A model generated the notes under the pieces. It worked only from the letters and a program-made list of their open reading frames with translations. It was not told where the DNA came from and did not search any database. From contig QDFQ01000002.1 of assembly GCA_003075315.1 (NCBI GenBank), positions 22,820 to 86,819 on the forward strand: DNA of 64,000 bases, written 5' to 3'. Positions 1 to 10,180 of this stretch are shown here, piece by piece. Made by a program: the position numbers and the translations under genes. This DNA is from Arthrobacter sp. TPD3018. Lineage in GTDB: Bacteria; Pseudomonadota; Alphaproteobacteria; Sphingomonadales; Sphingomonadaceae. How positions within the stretch are numbered: position 1 is the first letter of the stretch; the number at the start of each line of letters is the position of its first letter.

Positions 1-210
<210 letters not shown>

Positions 211-1575
211 TTAACGCAGGCGCCCGCCCTTCAGCTTCGCCTTCTTGATCAGATCGCCATACTGATGCGCCAGCAAGTGGCTCTGGATCTGCGTCACCGT
301 GTCCATCGTCACGTTGACGACGATCAACAGGCTGGTGCCGCCCAGATAGAAGGGGATCGACAGTGCCGAGACCAGATATTCCGGCAGCAGGCAGATGATG
401 ACCAGATAGGCCGCGCCGATCACCGTGATGCGCGTCAGCACATAGTCGAAATAGGTCTCGGTGTTCTTGCCTGGGCGGATGCCGGGGATGAACCCGCCAT
501 AGCGCTTCAGATTGTCCGCGGTCTCTTCCGGATTGAAGACGACGGCGGTGTAAAAGAACGAGAAGAAGATGATGCCGGCGGCATAGAGCGCCATGTACAC
601 CGGCTGGCCGTGCGCCAGATACTGGTTGAGGCCGATGATGAAATCGCCCCACTTCGACTGGCCCGCGACGCGCTGGCCGGCGAACTGTGAGATGGTGAGC
701 GGCATCAGCAGCAGCGACGAGGCGAAGATCGGCGGGATCACGCCCGCGGTGTTGATCTTCAGCGGCAGGTGGCTGCGATCCGCCTGCATGCCACGCTGCG
801 TCTGGCGCTTCGGATATTGGATCAGGATGCGGCGCTGGGCGCGCTCCATGAAGCAGATGAACAGGATCAACGCGACGACCGCGACGATGATGCCGATTAG
901 GCGCACTGCATCGATCGAGCCCGAACGGCCGCCTTCCAGCAGGTTGACCAGCGTGGTCGGCAGGTGGGCGACGATGCCCGCCATGATGATGAGCGACACG
1001 CCGTTGCCGATGCCGCGGCTGGTGATCTGCTCACCCAGCCACATCAGGAACATCGTACCGCCGATCAGGCTGATGACCGCCGCGATGCGGAACGTCATGC
1101 CCGGCTCGATCACCGCCTGAACGCCATTGGTGGCGGACAGCGCCTCGAGGCCGACGGCGATGAAATAGCCCTGGATCGCAGTCAGCGCGACCGTGCCATA
1201 GCGGGTGTACTGGTTGAGCTTCTTACGGCCCGATTCGCCTTCCTTCTTGATCGCGGCGAGCTGCGGCGACAGCGACGTCGACAGCTGCACGACGATCGAC
1301 GCCGTGATGTACGGCATCACGCCCAGCGCGATCAGCGACATGCGGCTCAGCGAGCCGCCCGAGAAGGTGTTGAAGAAATCGAGCACACCGCCCGTGGTGC
1401 GCTGGCTCAGCAGGCCCAAGGCGGTCGGGTCGATCCCCGGCAGCGGCACATAGGACAGCAGACGGAAAACGATCAGCGCGCCGATCGTGAACCACAGCCG
1501 CTTCTTGAGGTCGGTCGCCTGCGCGAATTTCGCGAGGCTGATGCTTTGCGCCATCTGGTCGGCTGCGGATGCCAT
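211..1575 (-). CDS. secY: Preprotein translocase subunit SecY
   Basis: Central channel subunit of the Sec translocon, an inner-membrane protein of 454 residues with about ten hydrophobic segments. Recognisable SecY blocks are RLLSYVPLPGIDP near the N terminus, the plug and TM2 region with FNTFSGGSLSRMSLIALGVMPYI, EQITSRGIGNGVS, and the conserved late segment KRYGGFIPGIRPGKNTE. The frame is open 20 codons further upstream, but the ATG at 1573-1575 is preferred because the protein then starts MASAADQMAQSIS and has AGGACACC upstream. It lies between rplO (222 bp upstream) and adk in the spc operon. Confidence 0.98.
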   Translation of the reverse strand: MASAADQMAQSISLAKFAQATDLKKRLWFTIGALIVFRLLSYVPLPGIDPTALGLLSQRTTGGVLDFFNTFSGGSLSRMSLIALGVMPYITASIVVQLSTSLSPQLAAIKKEGESGRKKLNQYTRYGTVALTAIQGYFIAVGLEALSATNGVQAVIEPGMTFRIAAVISLIGGTMFLMWLGEQITSRGIGNGVSLIIMAGIVAHLPTTLVNLLEGGRSGSIDAVRLIGIIVAVVALILFICFMERAQRRILIQYPKRQTQRGMQADRSHLPLKINTAGVIPPIFASSLLLMPLTISQFAGQRVAGQSKWGDFIIGLNQYLAHGQPVYMALYAAGIIFFSFFYTAVVFNPEETADNLKRYGGFIPGIRPGKNTETYFDYVLTRITVIGAAYLVIICLLPEYLVSALSIPFYLGGTSLLIVVNVTMDTVTQIQSHLLAHQYGDLIKKAKLKGGRLR

Positions 1576-1752
1576 GCGTGTCGGTGTCCTGAAACGAAAA
1601 CGGCGGGTAAGCGTTTGTCCGCCCCCGCCGCTCATATAGGCGCTACGCGCGCCTTGTCTAATCGCGACGCACCTCGTTTCTCATCCCTTCGTCCACCCGG
1701 CCGTTGCTCCGGGACCCATTCGCCCGCCGCACAATTGCCAGCGGGCCGACGG

Positions 1753-1773
1753 ATGCCGGGCCAGGCCCGGCAT
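1753..1773. repeat. Palindrome in the rplO-secY spacer
   Basis: The 222 bp between rplO and secY (1576-1797) holds no gene. It contains a perfect inverted repeat with 10-bp arms ATGCCGGGCC and GGCCCGGCAT around one A, followed by GACGG. The trailing TGACGG matches the ends of the other intergenic palindromes in this window. A REP-like element is the likeliest explanation; it would fold in the rplO-secY mRNA. Confidence 0.6.
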
Positions 1774-1797
1774 GACGGAGGATGAGAGGAGAGCGGC

Positions 1798-2340
1798 TTA
1801 CGCCTTGAACGACGCCTTCTTTTCCTGGCGCGCCTTGTAGGCGACGCCCTTCTTGGCGGCGGCCTTCTCCGACGCCGGGACGACCGTCGGGATGTCGAGC
1901 GAGCCACCGGCCTTTTCGATCATCTCACGCGCACCGGCCGAAACGCCTGCGACGTGGAACGACAGCTTGGCGGTCAGGTCGCCCTTGCCCAGAACGCGCA
2001 CGCCGTCCTTGCCGCCACGCACCAGACCGGCCGCCTTCAGCGCCGCCTGATCGATCTTGCCCTCGGCCGACAGCTTGCCCAAATCGATCGCCTTCTGGAT
2101 CGCGCCGGTGTTCACCGTGGCATAGTCCTTGGCGAAGATGTTGTTGAAGCCGCGCTTCGGCAGACGCATGTGGAGCGGCATCTGACCGCCCTCGAAGCCG
2201 GCGATGCTGACGCCCTCGCGGCTCTTCTGACCCTTGACGCCGCGGCCGCCGGTCTTGCCCTTACCCGAGCCGATACCGCGACCGACGCGGATCTTGGACT
2301 TGCGGGCGCCCTGGTTGTCGCGGAGTTCGTTGAGCTTCAT
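1798..2340 (-). CDS. rplO: 50S ribosomal protein L15
   Basis: Large-subunit protein L15, 180 residues. The N terminus [16 protein letters not shown] and the Gly-rich block [22 protein letters not shown] are diagnostic, as is the segment [14 protein letters not shown]. The frame is open upstream, but the ATG at 2338-2340 gives the family start. The C terminus carries a Lys/Ala-rich tail longer than in E. coli L15 (144 residues). Unusually, rplO does not directly follow rpmD: an acyltransferase gene and about 400 bp of non-coding DNA with a terminator lie between them. Confidence 0.98.
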   Translation of the reverse strand: MKLNELRDNQGARKSKIRVGRGIGSGKGKTGGRGVKGQKSREGVSIAGFEGGQMPLHMRLPKRGFNNIFAKDYATVNTGAIQKAIDLGKLSAEGKIDQAALKAAGLVRGGKDGVRVLGKGDLTAKLSFHVAGVSAGAREMIEKAGGSLDIPTVVPASEKAAAKKGVAYKARQEKKASFKA

Positions 2341-2425
2341 GATATGCACTCGCTTTCGCTTGTTACGCGCTGATGGATTGGAAGCCGGCGCGCATAGCGG
2401 CATCGCCTCCGCTTGTCACGTGCTT

Positions 2426-3475
2426 TCAGCGCGACGGCGCCCGCGGCAGCAGGCGGGGCAACCAGCGCTCCACGGCCCACGCGAGCACCACGAGCAGCAC
2501 TGCCGCCAGCGCGAAGCCCCCTGCCCCCTTGGCGCGCTGCCAATCGACCAGCAGCGGCATGTGCAGGACATAAAGGCCATAAGAGATGCTCGCGACCCCG
2601 GACCAGAGCGCAGGCGACCACGCACTGGCGCGCGCCATCAGCCGACCGACCGGACCGAACATCACCGCGACCACGACGGCGGCCACCGCGAAATGCCGCA
2701 GCGGTAAGATCGGATACAGGCCGATCCCGTATCGCGGCTGCACCAGCGCCACCACTAGCGCGACGCCGCACAGCGCGACCAGCCATGCCAGCGGCACCGC
2801 GATCGCCCGGACGGTCCGCTCCCCATCGAGATAGGCCTGTGCGGCCATCGCGCCCGCCCACCACAAAGGATAATAAGCGATCACCAACGCCAGGTGGTTC
2901 GGCACTATCGCGAACAGCGCATAAGCCCCGCAGCCAATCGCGCCCACCGCATGCGTCGTCAGCGCCGGCCGCTTGGTCCATAGCGCCAGCGTCGGAGGGA
3001 AAAAGATGTAGAAGGCGATCTCATACGACAGCGACCACAGCGGATCGTTGCCCAGATACGGATCGGACCACACTCCGGGTTTGAGCGTCGACACGTCCTG
3101 CACCGACAGCAAGGTGCCGATCAGCCGTCCCGCGTCGAAATGTCGCGCGAGCGTGCCATTGTCCCAATAGACGAGCGTCGAGACAAGCAGCGCCACGATC
3201 AGCGGTGGATAGATGCGCCGCACCCGTCGCCACGCATAGCCTCGCGGCGACAGGGCCCGGACACGTTCGTTCGCGAAGATCACGAAACCGCTCAGCAGGA
3301 AAAAGACGATCACCGCTTCCTGCCCGAAGCGCAGCAGCTGCCCGGTCAGTCCGGGGAATCCGTAGCCTTTGGCGACATGGTGCGCGACGACGTACAGCGC
3401 TGCGCACGCGCGCGCGGCATCGAGCAGCGCGCGGACGCGGGGGCTCAGCGCGGGGGGCTGCGGCTTGGCGGTCAT
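2426..3475 (-). CDS. Acyltransferase 3 family membrane protein inside the spc operon
   Basis: A 349-residue integral membrane protein with about ten hydrophobic helices. The N-terminal block DAARACAALYVVAHHVAKG carries the Arg and His-His typical of the acyltransferase-3 (OafA/NodX-like) family, and FFLLSGFVIF and LYVLHMPLLVDW are further family-like blocks. Members transfer O-acyl groups to sugars or lipids at the inner membrane; the substrate here is unknown. It sits 85 bp upstream of rplO and about 400 bp downstream of rpmD, on the same strand as the ribosomal genes. No convincing Shine-Dalgarno precedes the ATG at 3475, so the start is less sure than the family. Confidence 0.85.
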   Translation of the reverse strand: MTAKPQPPALSPRVRALLDAARACAALYVVAHHVAKGYGFPGLTGQLLRFGQEAVIVFFLLSGFVIFANERVRALSPRGYAWRRVRRIYPPLIVALLVSTLVYWDNGTLARHFDAGRLIGTLLSVQDVSTLKPGVWSDPYLGNDPLWSLSYEIAFYIFFPPTLALWTKRPALTTHAVGAIGCGAYALFAIVPNHLALVIAYYPLWWAGAMAAQAYLDGERTVRAIAVPLAWLVALCGVALVVALVQPRYGIGLYPILPLRHFAVAAVVVAVMFGPVGRLMARASAWSPALWSGVASISYGLYVLHMPLLVDWQRAKGAGGFALAAVLLVVLAWAVERWLPRLLPRAPSR

Positions 3476-3819
3476 CGCGGCCGGTCGCGCAAACGTCGTG
3501 CGGGGATCATGGGACTAGGTGGCACAGATCGCTACCCTTTGCCCATAGTATCGAGTGCGCTGTACCACACGCCGGGTGCAGGGCGGCAGGCAGCTCTTAG
3601 CGCACGCCAATCATCCTCGCGACGGCGTGGCTCCAGGCGGGACAGCCTTCCGGCCCGTAAAGCAGCGCCGGCAGCCACCGAGTGCTGTCTATGTGGGAAT
3701 GACCGCTGCAGCTAACGACGCTAGGCCGCCTGCGTGCGATGACACGATGCCATGGCCTATTAGAAATCGAGCACGAAAAAGGGTGGCGATCCGCACCGCG
3801 CGGCCCACCCCAGACAAGC
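3476..3819. other. Non-coding gap between rpmD terminator and acyltransferase
   Basis: No gene is supported in these 344 bp. Open frames here lack family resemblance and codon character. Because a terminator sits at its right end, this stretch probably contains a promoter for the acyltransferase and possibly for rplO-secY-adk, but I see no clear -35/-10 pair. Confidence 0.5.
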
Positions 3820-3850
3820 AAAAAAAGGGGCCGGCGAACCGACCCCTTCT
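3820..3850 (-). terminator. Rho-independent terminator after rpmD
   Basis: On the minus strand AAGGGG and CCCCTT arms, with an inner CGG/CCG pairing and a four-base loop, are followed by seven T residues. It lies about 26 bp past the rpmD stop. It should end or attenuate the spc operon transcript between rpmD and the acyltransferase. Confidence 0.8.
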
Positions 3851-3875
3851 TCATGTCCATCGAAACGCGAGGGGC

Positions 3876-4052
3876 TCAGCCCTGCACTTCGACCATATGC
3901 TGGACCTTGCGGATCATGCCGCGCACTTCGGGGCTGTCTTCCAGCTCCGAGACCTTGTGCATCTTGTTGAGGCCAAGGCCGATCAGCGTCGCGCGCTGAT
4001 CCTTCGTGCGGCGGATCGGCGAACCGGTCTGCTTGATCTTGATCGTCGCCAT
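3876..4052 (-). CDS. rpmD: 50S ribosomal protein L30
   Basis: Short large-subunit protein of 58 residues. The translation starts [20 protein letters not shown] and continues with the L30 signature [20 protein letters not shown], ending [13 protein letters not shown]. Start ATG at 4050-4052 and stop TGA at 3876-3878. It follows rpsE by six bases, as in other bacteria, but is followed by a terminator instead of rplO. Confidence 0.97.
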   Translation of the reverse strand: MATIKIKQTGSPIRRTKDQRATLIGLGLNKMHKVSELEDSPEVRGMIRKVQHMVEVQG

Positions 4053-4058
4053 GTCGCG

Positions 4059-4808
4059 TTACTCCGTGACGGCCGCTGCGTCCGCCTCGGCGGTCTGCGA
4101 ACCACCGCGGCCGAGCAGGTCGGCGATCTTCTTGCCACGACGCTGCGCGACCGACTTCGGCGAAGTCTGCTCACCCAGCGCTTCGAACGTGGCGCGGATC
4201 ATGTTGTAGGGGTTCGACGTGCCGACCGACTTGGTCACGACGTCAGCGACGCCGAGCGATTCGAAGATCGCGCGCATCGGACCGCCGGCGATGATACCGG
4301 TGCCCTGCGGCGCCGAGCGCAGCGTCACGCGACCGGCACCGAAGTGGCCATTGCCGTCATGATGCAGCGTGCGGCCGTCCTTCAGCGGAACGCGAACCAT
4401 CGCCTTCTTCGCCGACGCGGTCGCCTTCGAAATGGCTTCCGGCACTTCGCGTGCCTTGCCATGACCGAAGCCGACGCGGCCCTTGCCGTCGCCCACGACG
4501 ACCAGCGCTGCGAAGCCGAAGCGCTTACCGCCCTTCACCGTCTTCGAGACGCGGTTGATGTGAACCAGCTTCTCGATCAGTTCTTCGCCGCCATCGTCCT
4601 GGCCACCACGACGGTCGTCTCGACGACCGCCACGGCCACCGTCACGGCCACCGCGATTGCCGCCCGGACCACCGGGACCGCGACCGCCGCCACGGCCGCC
4701 ACGCGGACCGCGACCACCGCCCGGACCGCCGAAGCCGCCCTGGCCCTGCTGCGCCTCCTGGGGCGCGCCTTCAGCCGCTGCGGGCTGCACGTTGTTTTCG
4801 TCAGCCAT
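4059..4808 (-). CDS. rpsE: 30S ribosomal protein S5 with Gly/Arg-rich N-terminal extension
   Basis: Small-subunit protein S5, 249 residues against about 166 in E. coli. The conserved protein starts near residue 76 ([20 protein letters not shown]) and includes [15 protein letters not shown] and [15 protein letters not shown]. Residues 1-75 form an added tail: an acidic, Gln/Ala-rich start, then many GGRG and RGG repeats. The start ATG at 4808 is backed by GGAG ten bases upstream and lies two bases after the rplR stop, so the extension is translated. The tail resembles eukaryotic RGG boxes in composition; its role is unknown. Confidence 0.97.
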   Translation of the reverse strand: MADENNVQPAAAEGAPQEAQQGQGGFGGPGGGRGPRGGRGGGRGPGGPGGNRGGRDGGRGGRRDDRRGGQDDGGEELIEKLVHINRVSKTVKGGKRFGFAALVVVGDGKGRVGFGHGKAREVPEAISKATASAKKAMVRVPLKDGRTLHHDGNGHFGAGRVTLRSAPQGTGIIAGGPMRAIFESLGVADVVTKSVGTSNPYNMIRATFEALGEQTSPKSVAQRRGKKIADLLGRGGSQTAEADAAAVTE

Positions 4809-4810
4809 CG

Positions 4811-5167
4811 TCAGAACTCCAATCCGGCTTCACGCGCGGCTTCCGCCAGCGCCTTGACACGGCCGTGGAACAGGAAGCCGCCGCGATCGAACACGACCTG
4901 CGTCACGCCCGCTGCCTTCGCCGCTTCCGCCACGCGGGTGCCGACTGCGGTCGCTGCCGCAATGTTGGCGCCCGAGGTGCCACGCACGTCCTTTTCCAGC
5001 GTCGAGGCCGACGCGACGGTCTTGCCGGCGACGTCGTCGATGACCTGGGCATAGATGTGCTTGCCCGAGCGATGGACCGACAGCCGCGGACGGGTGCCGG
5101 CACGCGCCTTCAGCGCGGTACGATTGCGCCGACGGCGCTTCGCGAACAGAGAAAGACCCTTGGTCAT
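4811..5167 (-). CDS. rplR: 50S ribosomal protein L18
   Basis: Large-subunit protein that helps anchor 5S rRNA, 118 residues. Typical L18 features are the basic N terminus with [23 protein letters not shown] and the segments [21 protein letters not shown] and [28 protein letters not shown] at the C terminus. The ATG overlaps the rplF stop by one base (TAATG), indicating translational coupling. Confidence 0.98.
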   Translation of the reverse strand: MTKGLSLFAKRRRRNRTALKARAGTRPRLSVHRSGKHIYAQVIDDVAGKTVASASTLEKDVRGTSGANIAAATAVGTRVAEAAKAAGVTQVVFDRGGFLFHGRVKALAEAAREAGLEF

Positions 5168-5700
5168 TACTTCTTCTTCCCTTCCTTGCGGAAGATGAAC
5201 TCGCCGTCGTACTTGATGCCCTTGCCCTTGTACGGCTCCGGCTTGCGCCAGCGGCGGATCTCGGCGGCCAGCTGGCCCACCTTCTGCTTGTCCGCACCGC
5301 TGATCTCGACGGTGGTGGCGTCCGGCGTCTTCACCTCGATGCCTTCCGGCACGTCGATGTTGACGTCGTGGCTGTAGCCGAGCTGCAGCTTCAGGGTACG
5401 ACCCTGGGCCGCGGCGCGATAGCCGACGCCGGTGATGAGCAGCTTCTTGGTGAAACCGTCGGTGACGCCCGTCACCAGGTTCTGCACCATCGTGCGCTGC
5501 ATACCCCAGAAGGCGCGGGCGCGCTTGGTGTCATTGGCCGGCTGCACCGAAATGCCGCCGTCCTGAAGCGTGTAGCTGATCTCGTCGCGCAGCGGCATCG
5601 TGAGGGTGCCCTTGGGGCCCTTCACGCTGATGATGCCGTTGTCGATCGTCGGGGTCACGCCGGCCGGTACGGTGACCGGCTTCTTACCGATGCGGCTCAT
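5167..5700 (-). CDS. rplF: 50S ribosomal protein L6
   Basis: Large-subunit protein L6, 177 residues, the usual length. It starts [15 protein letters not shown] and ends with the rRNA-binding signature around [16 protein letters not shown]. Overlaps both neighbours (rpsH upstream, rplR downstream) by one base, as expected in a tightly coupled spc operon. Confidence 0.98.
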   Translation of the reverse strand: MSRIGKKPVTVPAGVTPTIDNGIISVKGPKGTLTMPLRDEISYTLQDGGISVQPANDTKRARAFWGMQRTMVQNLVTGVTDGFTKKLLITGVGYRAAAQGRTLKLQLGYSHDVNIDVPEGIEVKTPDATTVEISGADKQKVGQLAAEIRRWRKPEPYKGKGIKYDGEFIFRKEGKKK

Positions 5701-6095
5701 CAGAACACCTCCGCGAGCACTTCGCCACCGACGTTCTGCTCACGCGCTTCCGCGTCCGAGAGAACGCCACGCGGCGTCGAGACGATGGTGATGCCGAGGC
5801 CGTTGCGGACGCGCGGAAGTTCCTGCGAGCCGGAATAGACGCGGCGGCCGGGCTTCGAGACGCGCGCGACGTGCTTGATCGCCGGCTGGCCTTCGAAATA
5901 CTTCAGCTCGATGCGGACGCCGGCGGCCGGGCCCATCTGTTCGTCGCTGTAGCCACGGATATAGCCTTCGCGCTGCAGCACGTCGAGGACGCGCAGACGC
6001 AGCTTCGACGCGGGCGAAAGGACGCTGTCCTTCTTCGCGCGCTGGCCGTTGCGGATGCGGGTGAGCAAATCACCCAGGGGATCGGTCACTGCCAT
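5700..6095 (-). CDS. rpsH: 30S ribosomal protein S8
   Basis: 16S rRNA-binding assembly protein S8, 131 residues. It starts [20 protein letters not shown] and ends with the strongly conserved [26 protein letters not shown]. In E. coli S8 is the translational repressor of the spc operon; whether that holds here cannot be seen from the sequence. Confidence 0.98.
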   Translation of the reverse strand: MAVTDPLGDLLTRIRNGQRAKKDSVLSPASKLRLRVLDVLQREGYIRGYSDEQMGPAAGVRIELKYFEGQPAIKHVARVSKPGRRVYSGSQELPRVRNGLGITIVSTPRGVLSDAEAREQNVGGEVLAEVF

Positions 6096-6104
6096 GATAA
6101 ATCC

Positions 6105-6410
6105 TTACCAGCTCGACTTGGTCAGGCCGGGGATCATGCCCTTGTTGGCCAGATCACGCAGCATCACGCGAGCAAGACGGAACTTGCGATAATACGCACG
6201 CGGACGACCGGTGATCTCGCAGCGGTTGCGGATACGGGTCGGGTTCGCGTTGCGCGGCAGTTCCGCCATCTTGAGGCGAGCGATCAGACGCTCGTTCTCG
6301 TCCAGGCTCTTGTCGTTTGCCTGGGCCTTCAGCTTCGCAAGCTTGGGAGCATATTGCTTTACCAGCTTCTTGCGACGCTCGTTCTTGTTGATCGAACTCA
6401 GTTTCGCCAT
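6105..6410 (-). CDS. rpsN: 30S ribosomal protein S14, zinc-independent type
   Basis: Small-subunit protein S14, 101 residues. This is the long form without the paired CxxC zinc ligands; only a single Cys is present, in [16 protein letters not shown]. The C terminus [16 protein letters not shown] is typical. It lies between rplE and rpsH in the standard order. Confidence 0.98.
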   Translation of the reverse strand: MAKLSSINKNERRKKLVKQYAPKLAKLKAQANDKSLDENERLIARLKMAELPRNANPTRIRNRCEITGRPRAYYRKFRLARVMLRDLANKGMIPGLTKSSW

Positions 6411-6451
6411 GGACTTAAGCTCTCTTCCTTACTTCAGGGAAGCCAGACCGC

Positions 6452-7036
6452 TCACGCGGCCTGCTTCTGCTGCTCAGCCTCGGGCTGAGGGAACGGGAAG
6501 CCGAACAGGCGGAGCAGCTCGCGCGCCTCGTCGTCCGTCTTCGCGGTGGTGGTGACGATCACGTCCATGCCGCGCACCTTGTCGATGCGGTCATAGTTGA
6601 TCTCGGGGAAAATGATCTGTTCCTTGATGCCGCAGGCATAGTTGCCGCGACCGTCGAAGGACTTGGGGTTCAGACCACGGAAGTCGCGCACGCGGGGCAG
6701 CGCGATCGTGATGAAACGATCCAGGAATTCGTACATGCGCTCGCGACGCAGCGTCACCTTGACGCCGATCGGCATGCCTTCACGCAGCTTGAACTGCGCG
6801 ATCGACTTCTTGGCCTTCGTGATCACCGGCTTCTGGCCCGCGATCAGTTCCATTTCCGACGCGGCCTGATCGACGCGCTTCTTGTCCTGGGTCGCTTCGC
6901 CAACGCCCATGTTCAGCACGATCTTCTCGATCCGGGGGATCTCGTTGACGTTCTTGTAGCCGAACTTCTCGACCATCGCCTTGATGATCGTGTCTTCGTA
7001 AATGCCCTTCATCCGGGGCTTGTAGGCATCAGCCAT
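6452..7036 (-). CDS. rplE: 50S ribosomal protein L5
   Basis: 5S rRNA-binding protein L5, 194 residues. Conserved segments include [52 protein letters not shown] and [17 protein letters not shown]. The C terminus has a short Gln/Ala extension after [11 protein letters not shown]. Its start overlaps the end of rplX by eight bases. Confidence 0.98.
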   Translation of the reverse strand: MADAYKPRMKGIYEDTIIKAMVEKFGYKNVNEIPRIEKIVLNMGVGEATQDKKRVDQAASEMELIAGQKPVITKAKKSIAQFKLREGMPIGVKVTLRRERMYEFLDRFITIALPRVRDFRGLNPKSFDGRGNYACGIKEQIIFPEINYDRIDKVRGMDVIVTTTAKTDDEARELLRLFGFPFPQPEAEQQKQAA

Positions 7037-7346
7037 CGATCTTCTCCCCGGACTTCACGGCCACGCGGACCTTCTTGCCGTCCTGCGTCTCGAAACGGAC
7101 GCGGGTGGGCTTGCCGTCGGCGGTCACGTGCGCGACCTTCGAGATGTGCATCGGCGCTTCGGTGCGCTCCAGGCCACCCTGCGGGTTCGCCTGGGTCGGC
7201 TTGCGGTGACGGGTCGCGACGTTGACGCCCTCAACCACGACCTTGCCGTCCTTCGGCATAGCGACGGTCACGGTGCCGGTCTTGCCCTTGTCCTTGCCGG
7301 ACAGGACGATGACGCGATCGCCCTTCTTGATCTTCGCGGCGGCCAT
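7029..7346 (-). CDS. rplX: 50S ribosomal protein L24
   Basis: Assembly-initiator protein L24, 105 residues, with the KOW motif [20 protein letters not shown] near the N terminus. It starts one base overlapping the rplN stop and ends inside the start of rplE, so the three are coupled. Confidence 0.98.
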   Translation of the reverse strand: MAAAKIKKGDRVIVLSGKDKGKTGTVTVAMPKDGKVVVEGVNVATRHRKPTQANPQGGLERTEAPMHISKVAHVTADGKPTRVRFETQDGKKVRVAVKSGEKIDG

Positions 7347-7714
7347 TACAGCACCTCCGGCGCCAGAGAGATGATCTTCATGTGCTTCTTGCCGCGCAGC
7401 TCGCGCACGACCGGGCCAAAGATACGGGTGCCGATCGGCTCCTCGTTCTTGTTGACCAGGACGGCAGCGTTGCCGTCGAAGCGGATGGTCGAGCCATCAG
7501 CACGATGAATGTCCTTGGCAGTGCGAACGATGACTGCGCGATGCACGTCACCCTTCTTCACCTTGCCGCGGGGCTGCGCTTCCTTGATCGACACGACGAT
7601 GATGTCGCCGACCGATGCCGTGCGGCGCTTCGAGCCACCCAGCACCTTGATGCACTGCACCCGCTTCGCGCCGCTGTTGTCAGCGACGTCGAGATTGGAT
7701 TGCATCTGGATCAT
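7346..7714 (-). CDS. rplN: 50S ribosomal protein L14
   Basis: Large-subunit protein L14, exactly the usual 122 residues. It starts [20 protein letters not shown] and contains [30 protein letters not shown]. It is preceded by a 166-bp gap holding four hairpins; in E. coli this is the junction between the S10 and spc operons, so rplN may be the first gene of an spc transcript here too. Confidence 0.98.
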   Translation of the reverse strand: MIQMQSNLDVADNSGAKRVQCIKVLGGSKRRTASVGDIIVVSIKEAQPRGKVKKGDVHRAVIVRTAKDIHRADGSTIRFDGNAAVLVNKNEEPIGTRIFGPVVRELRGKKHMKIISLAPEVL

Positions 7715-7774
7715 TGATCCATTTCCTTCTCGTCAATGGGGTGGATACCGACCCAACCCCGCCTAAAATAATGA

Positions 7775-7874
7775 CCCCGGCGCAGCGGACTGCACCGGGG
7801 GAGCGGCCCTGTAACCGCTCCGCTGGCAGGACGCAAGCCCTGCCCTTGCCATCCGCCGGCACGACGGCCGGCGG
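7775..7874 (-). promoter_or_regulatory. Four consecutive hairpins in the rpsQ-rplN gap
   Basis: Four non-overlapping inverted repeats fill most of the 7715-7880 gap. Plus coordinates: 7853-7874 (8-bp perfect arms, 6-nt loop), 7825-7844 (6-bp arms, 8-nt loop), 7801-7820 (6-bp arms, 8-nt loop) and 7775-7800 (11-bp arms with one G-U on the mRNA, 4-nt loop). None is followed by a T-run, so these do not look like ordinary terminators. They could be an mRNA processing or stability region, or a ribosomal-protein-binding leader for the spc genes. Function is inferred from position only. Confidence 0.6.
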
Positions 7875-7880
7875 CGTGAC

Positions 7881-8153
7881 TTATGCGTCGACGTCGACCC
7901 GTTCCGGCGTCGCATGGGTGTTCACCCGATCGATCACCTTCCAGGTCTTCAGCTTCGAGATCGGCGCAGTCTCTTCGATGCGCACGGTCTCGCCCTGCTT
8001 GTACTCATTCGCCTCGTCATGGGCGTGGTACTTCTTCGAACGGCGGATGATCTTGCCGTAGAGCGGGTGCTTCACCTTACGCTCGACGTTCACAACCACC
8101 GTCTTGTCGCCCTTGTCGGAGACGATCAGTCCGGTCAGCACGCGCTTCGGCAT
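7881..8153 (-). CDS. rpsQ: 30S ribosomal protein S17
   Basis: Small-subunit protein S17, 90 residues. It begins [30 protein letters not shown] and contains [30 protein letters not shown]. Last gene of the S10-type block, 11 bp after rpmC. Confidence 0.98.
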   Translation of the reverse strand: MPKRVLTGLIVSDKGDKTVVVNVERKVKHPLYGKIIRRSKKYHAHDEANEYKQGETVRIEETAPISKLKTWKVIDRVNTHATPERVDVDA

Positions 8154-8164
8154 GTGCTAATTCC

Positions 8165-8368
8165 TTACTTGGCGGCCGCGGCGCGGGTGCGCTGCGACTG
8201 CAGGGTCTTGATCCGCGCGATGTCGCGACGGACTTCGCGCACGCGGCTCGACTTTTCGAGCTGGTTCGTCGCCGCCTGGAAGCGGAGGTTGAACTGCTCG
8301 CGCTTCAGCTGGCCGAGGTTCTCGGCGAGCTGATCGTCGCTCTGGCTGACGAAATCGGTCTTGGCCAT
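8165..8368 (-). CDS. rpmC: 50S ribosomal protein L29
   Basis: Large-subunit protein at the exit tunnel, 67 residues. It starts [20 protein letters not shown] and contains [21 protein letters not shown] and the IARIKT block. A longer frame from a TTG exists, but the ATG at 8366-8368 gives the family N terminus and follows the rplP stop by one base. Confidence 0.97.
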   Translation of the reverse strand: MAKTDFVSQSDDQLAENLGQLKREQFNLRFQAATNQLEKSSRVREVRRDIARIKTLQSQRTRAAAAK

Positions 8369-8369
8369 C

Positions 8370-8804
8370 TTACTCGCCTCCGAGGTGCGAGGTGTCGCCC
8401 AGGCGGGCAACGACCTTGGTCTTGATCGGGAGCTTCATCGCGGCGCGCTCGAACGCCTCCGCGGCGATCTTGCCCTCGACGCCGTCCAGCTCGAACAGGA
8501 TCCGGCCCGGCTTGACGCGGGCGGCCCAGAATTCCGGCGAACCCTTACCCGAGCCCATGCGGACTTCGGCAGGCTTCGACGAGACCGGCACGTCCGGGAA
8601 CACGCGGATCCACAACCGGCCCTGACGGCGGATGTGACGCGTGATCGCGCGGCGGGCCGCTTCGATCTGACGGGCGGTGATCCGGTCCGGCTCCATCGCC
8701 TTCAGGCCGTACGACCCGAAGTTCAGGCTGGTGCCGCCCTTTGCATCGCCATGGATGCGGCCCTTGAAGGCCTTGCGGAATTTGGTGCGCTTTGGCTGCA
8801 ACAT
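8370..8804 (-). CDS. rplP: 50S ribosomal protein L16
   Basis: Large-subunit protein L16 near the peptidyl transferase centre, 144 residues. It begins [24 protein letters not shown] and includes [21 protein letters not shown]-like and [24 protein letters not shown] segments. Lies in standard order between rpsC and rpmC. Confidence 0.98.
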   Translation of the reverse strand: MLQPKRTKFRKAFKGRIHGDAKGGTSLNFGSYGLKAMEPDRITARQIEAARRAITRHIRRQGRLWIRVFPDVPVSSKPAEVRMGSGKGSPEFWAARVKPGRILFELDGVEGKIAAEAFERAAMKLPIKTKVVARLGDTSHLGGE

Positions 8805-8817
8805 GGTGTGTCAGTCC

Positions 8818-9524
<707 letters not shown>

Positions 9525-9525
<1 letters not shown>

Positions 9526-9902
9526 TATGCTTCTTCCTGCTCGCGCACGACGATGCGCAGACGGCTGAACGGCTTCAGGATGCGGGTGGACTTGCCACGG
9601 CCGCGGGTCGCGAAGCGCTTCATGGTGATCGACTTGCCGACCGACGCCTCGGCGACGACGAGCGCGTCGACGTCGAGGTTGTGGTTGTTTTCGGCATTGG
9701 CGATGGCCGAAGCCAGGACCTTGCGCGCGTCGACCGCCATCGCCTTCGTCGAGAAGGAGAGGATGTTCATCGCATCGCCGGCCTTCTTGCCGCGGATGAG
9801 GCCAGCGACCAGGTTCAGCTTCTGCGCCGAACCACGGATCTGGGTGCCGACCGACAAGGCTTCCTTGTCGCCGACCTTACGGGGGGATGCAGGCTTGCTC
9901 AT
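9525..9902 (-). CDS. rplV: 50S ribosomal protein L22
   Basis: Exit-tunnel protein L22, 125 residues. Conserved elements are [45 protein letters not shown] and the C-terminal [17 protein letters not shown]-like segment (seen as [20 protein letters not shown]). It overlaps rpsS and rpsC by one base each. Confidence 0.98.
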
Positions 9903-10177
9903 CAGCGCTTGCCCTTCTTGTCAGCGGCGTGACCCGGGAAGTAGCGCGTCGGCGCGAACTCACCCAGCTTCATGCCGACCATGTCTTCATTGACCGACAC
10001 CGGCACGAACTTGCGGCCGTTGTAGACGTTGAACGTGAGGCCGACGAACGACGGCAGGATGGTGGAACGACGCGACCAGGTCTTGATCGGCGCGCGGCCA
10101 CCGGCATCCTGCGCGGTTTCCGCCTTCTTCAGAAGGCTCAGTTCGACGAACGGGCCCTTCCAGACTGAACGAGCCAT
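9902..10177 (-). CDS. rpsS: 30S ribosomal protein S19
   Basis: Small-subunit head protein S19, 91 residues. It starts [20 protein letters not shown] and has [23 protein letters not shown] and the C-terminal [22 protein letters not shown]. It follows rplB by three bases. Confidence 0.98.
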   Translation of the reverse strand: MARSVWKGPFVELSLLKKAETAQDAGGRAPIKTWSRRSTILPSFVGLTFNVYNGRKFVPVSVNEDMVGMKLGEFAPTRYFPGHAADKKGKR

Positions 10178-10180
10178 GGT

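Noticed and set aside
3820-3850. Terminator serving the plus strand
   Set aside because: The T-run is on the minus-strand side and no plus-strand gene ends here.
3597-3860. Minus-strand 87-codon frame between rpmD and the acyltransferase
   Set aside because: It overlaps the rpmD terminator, and has no family resemblance.
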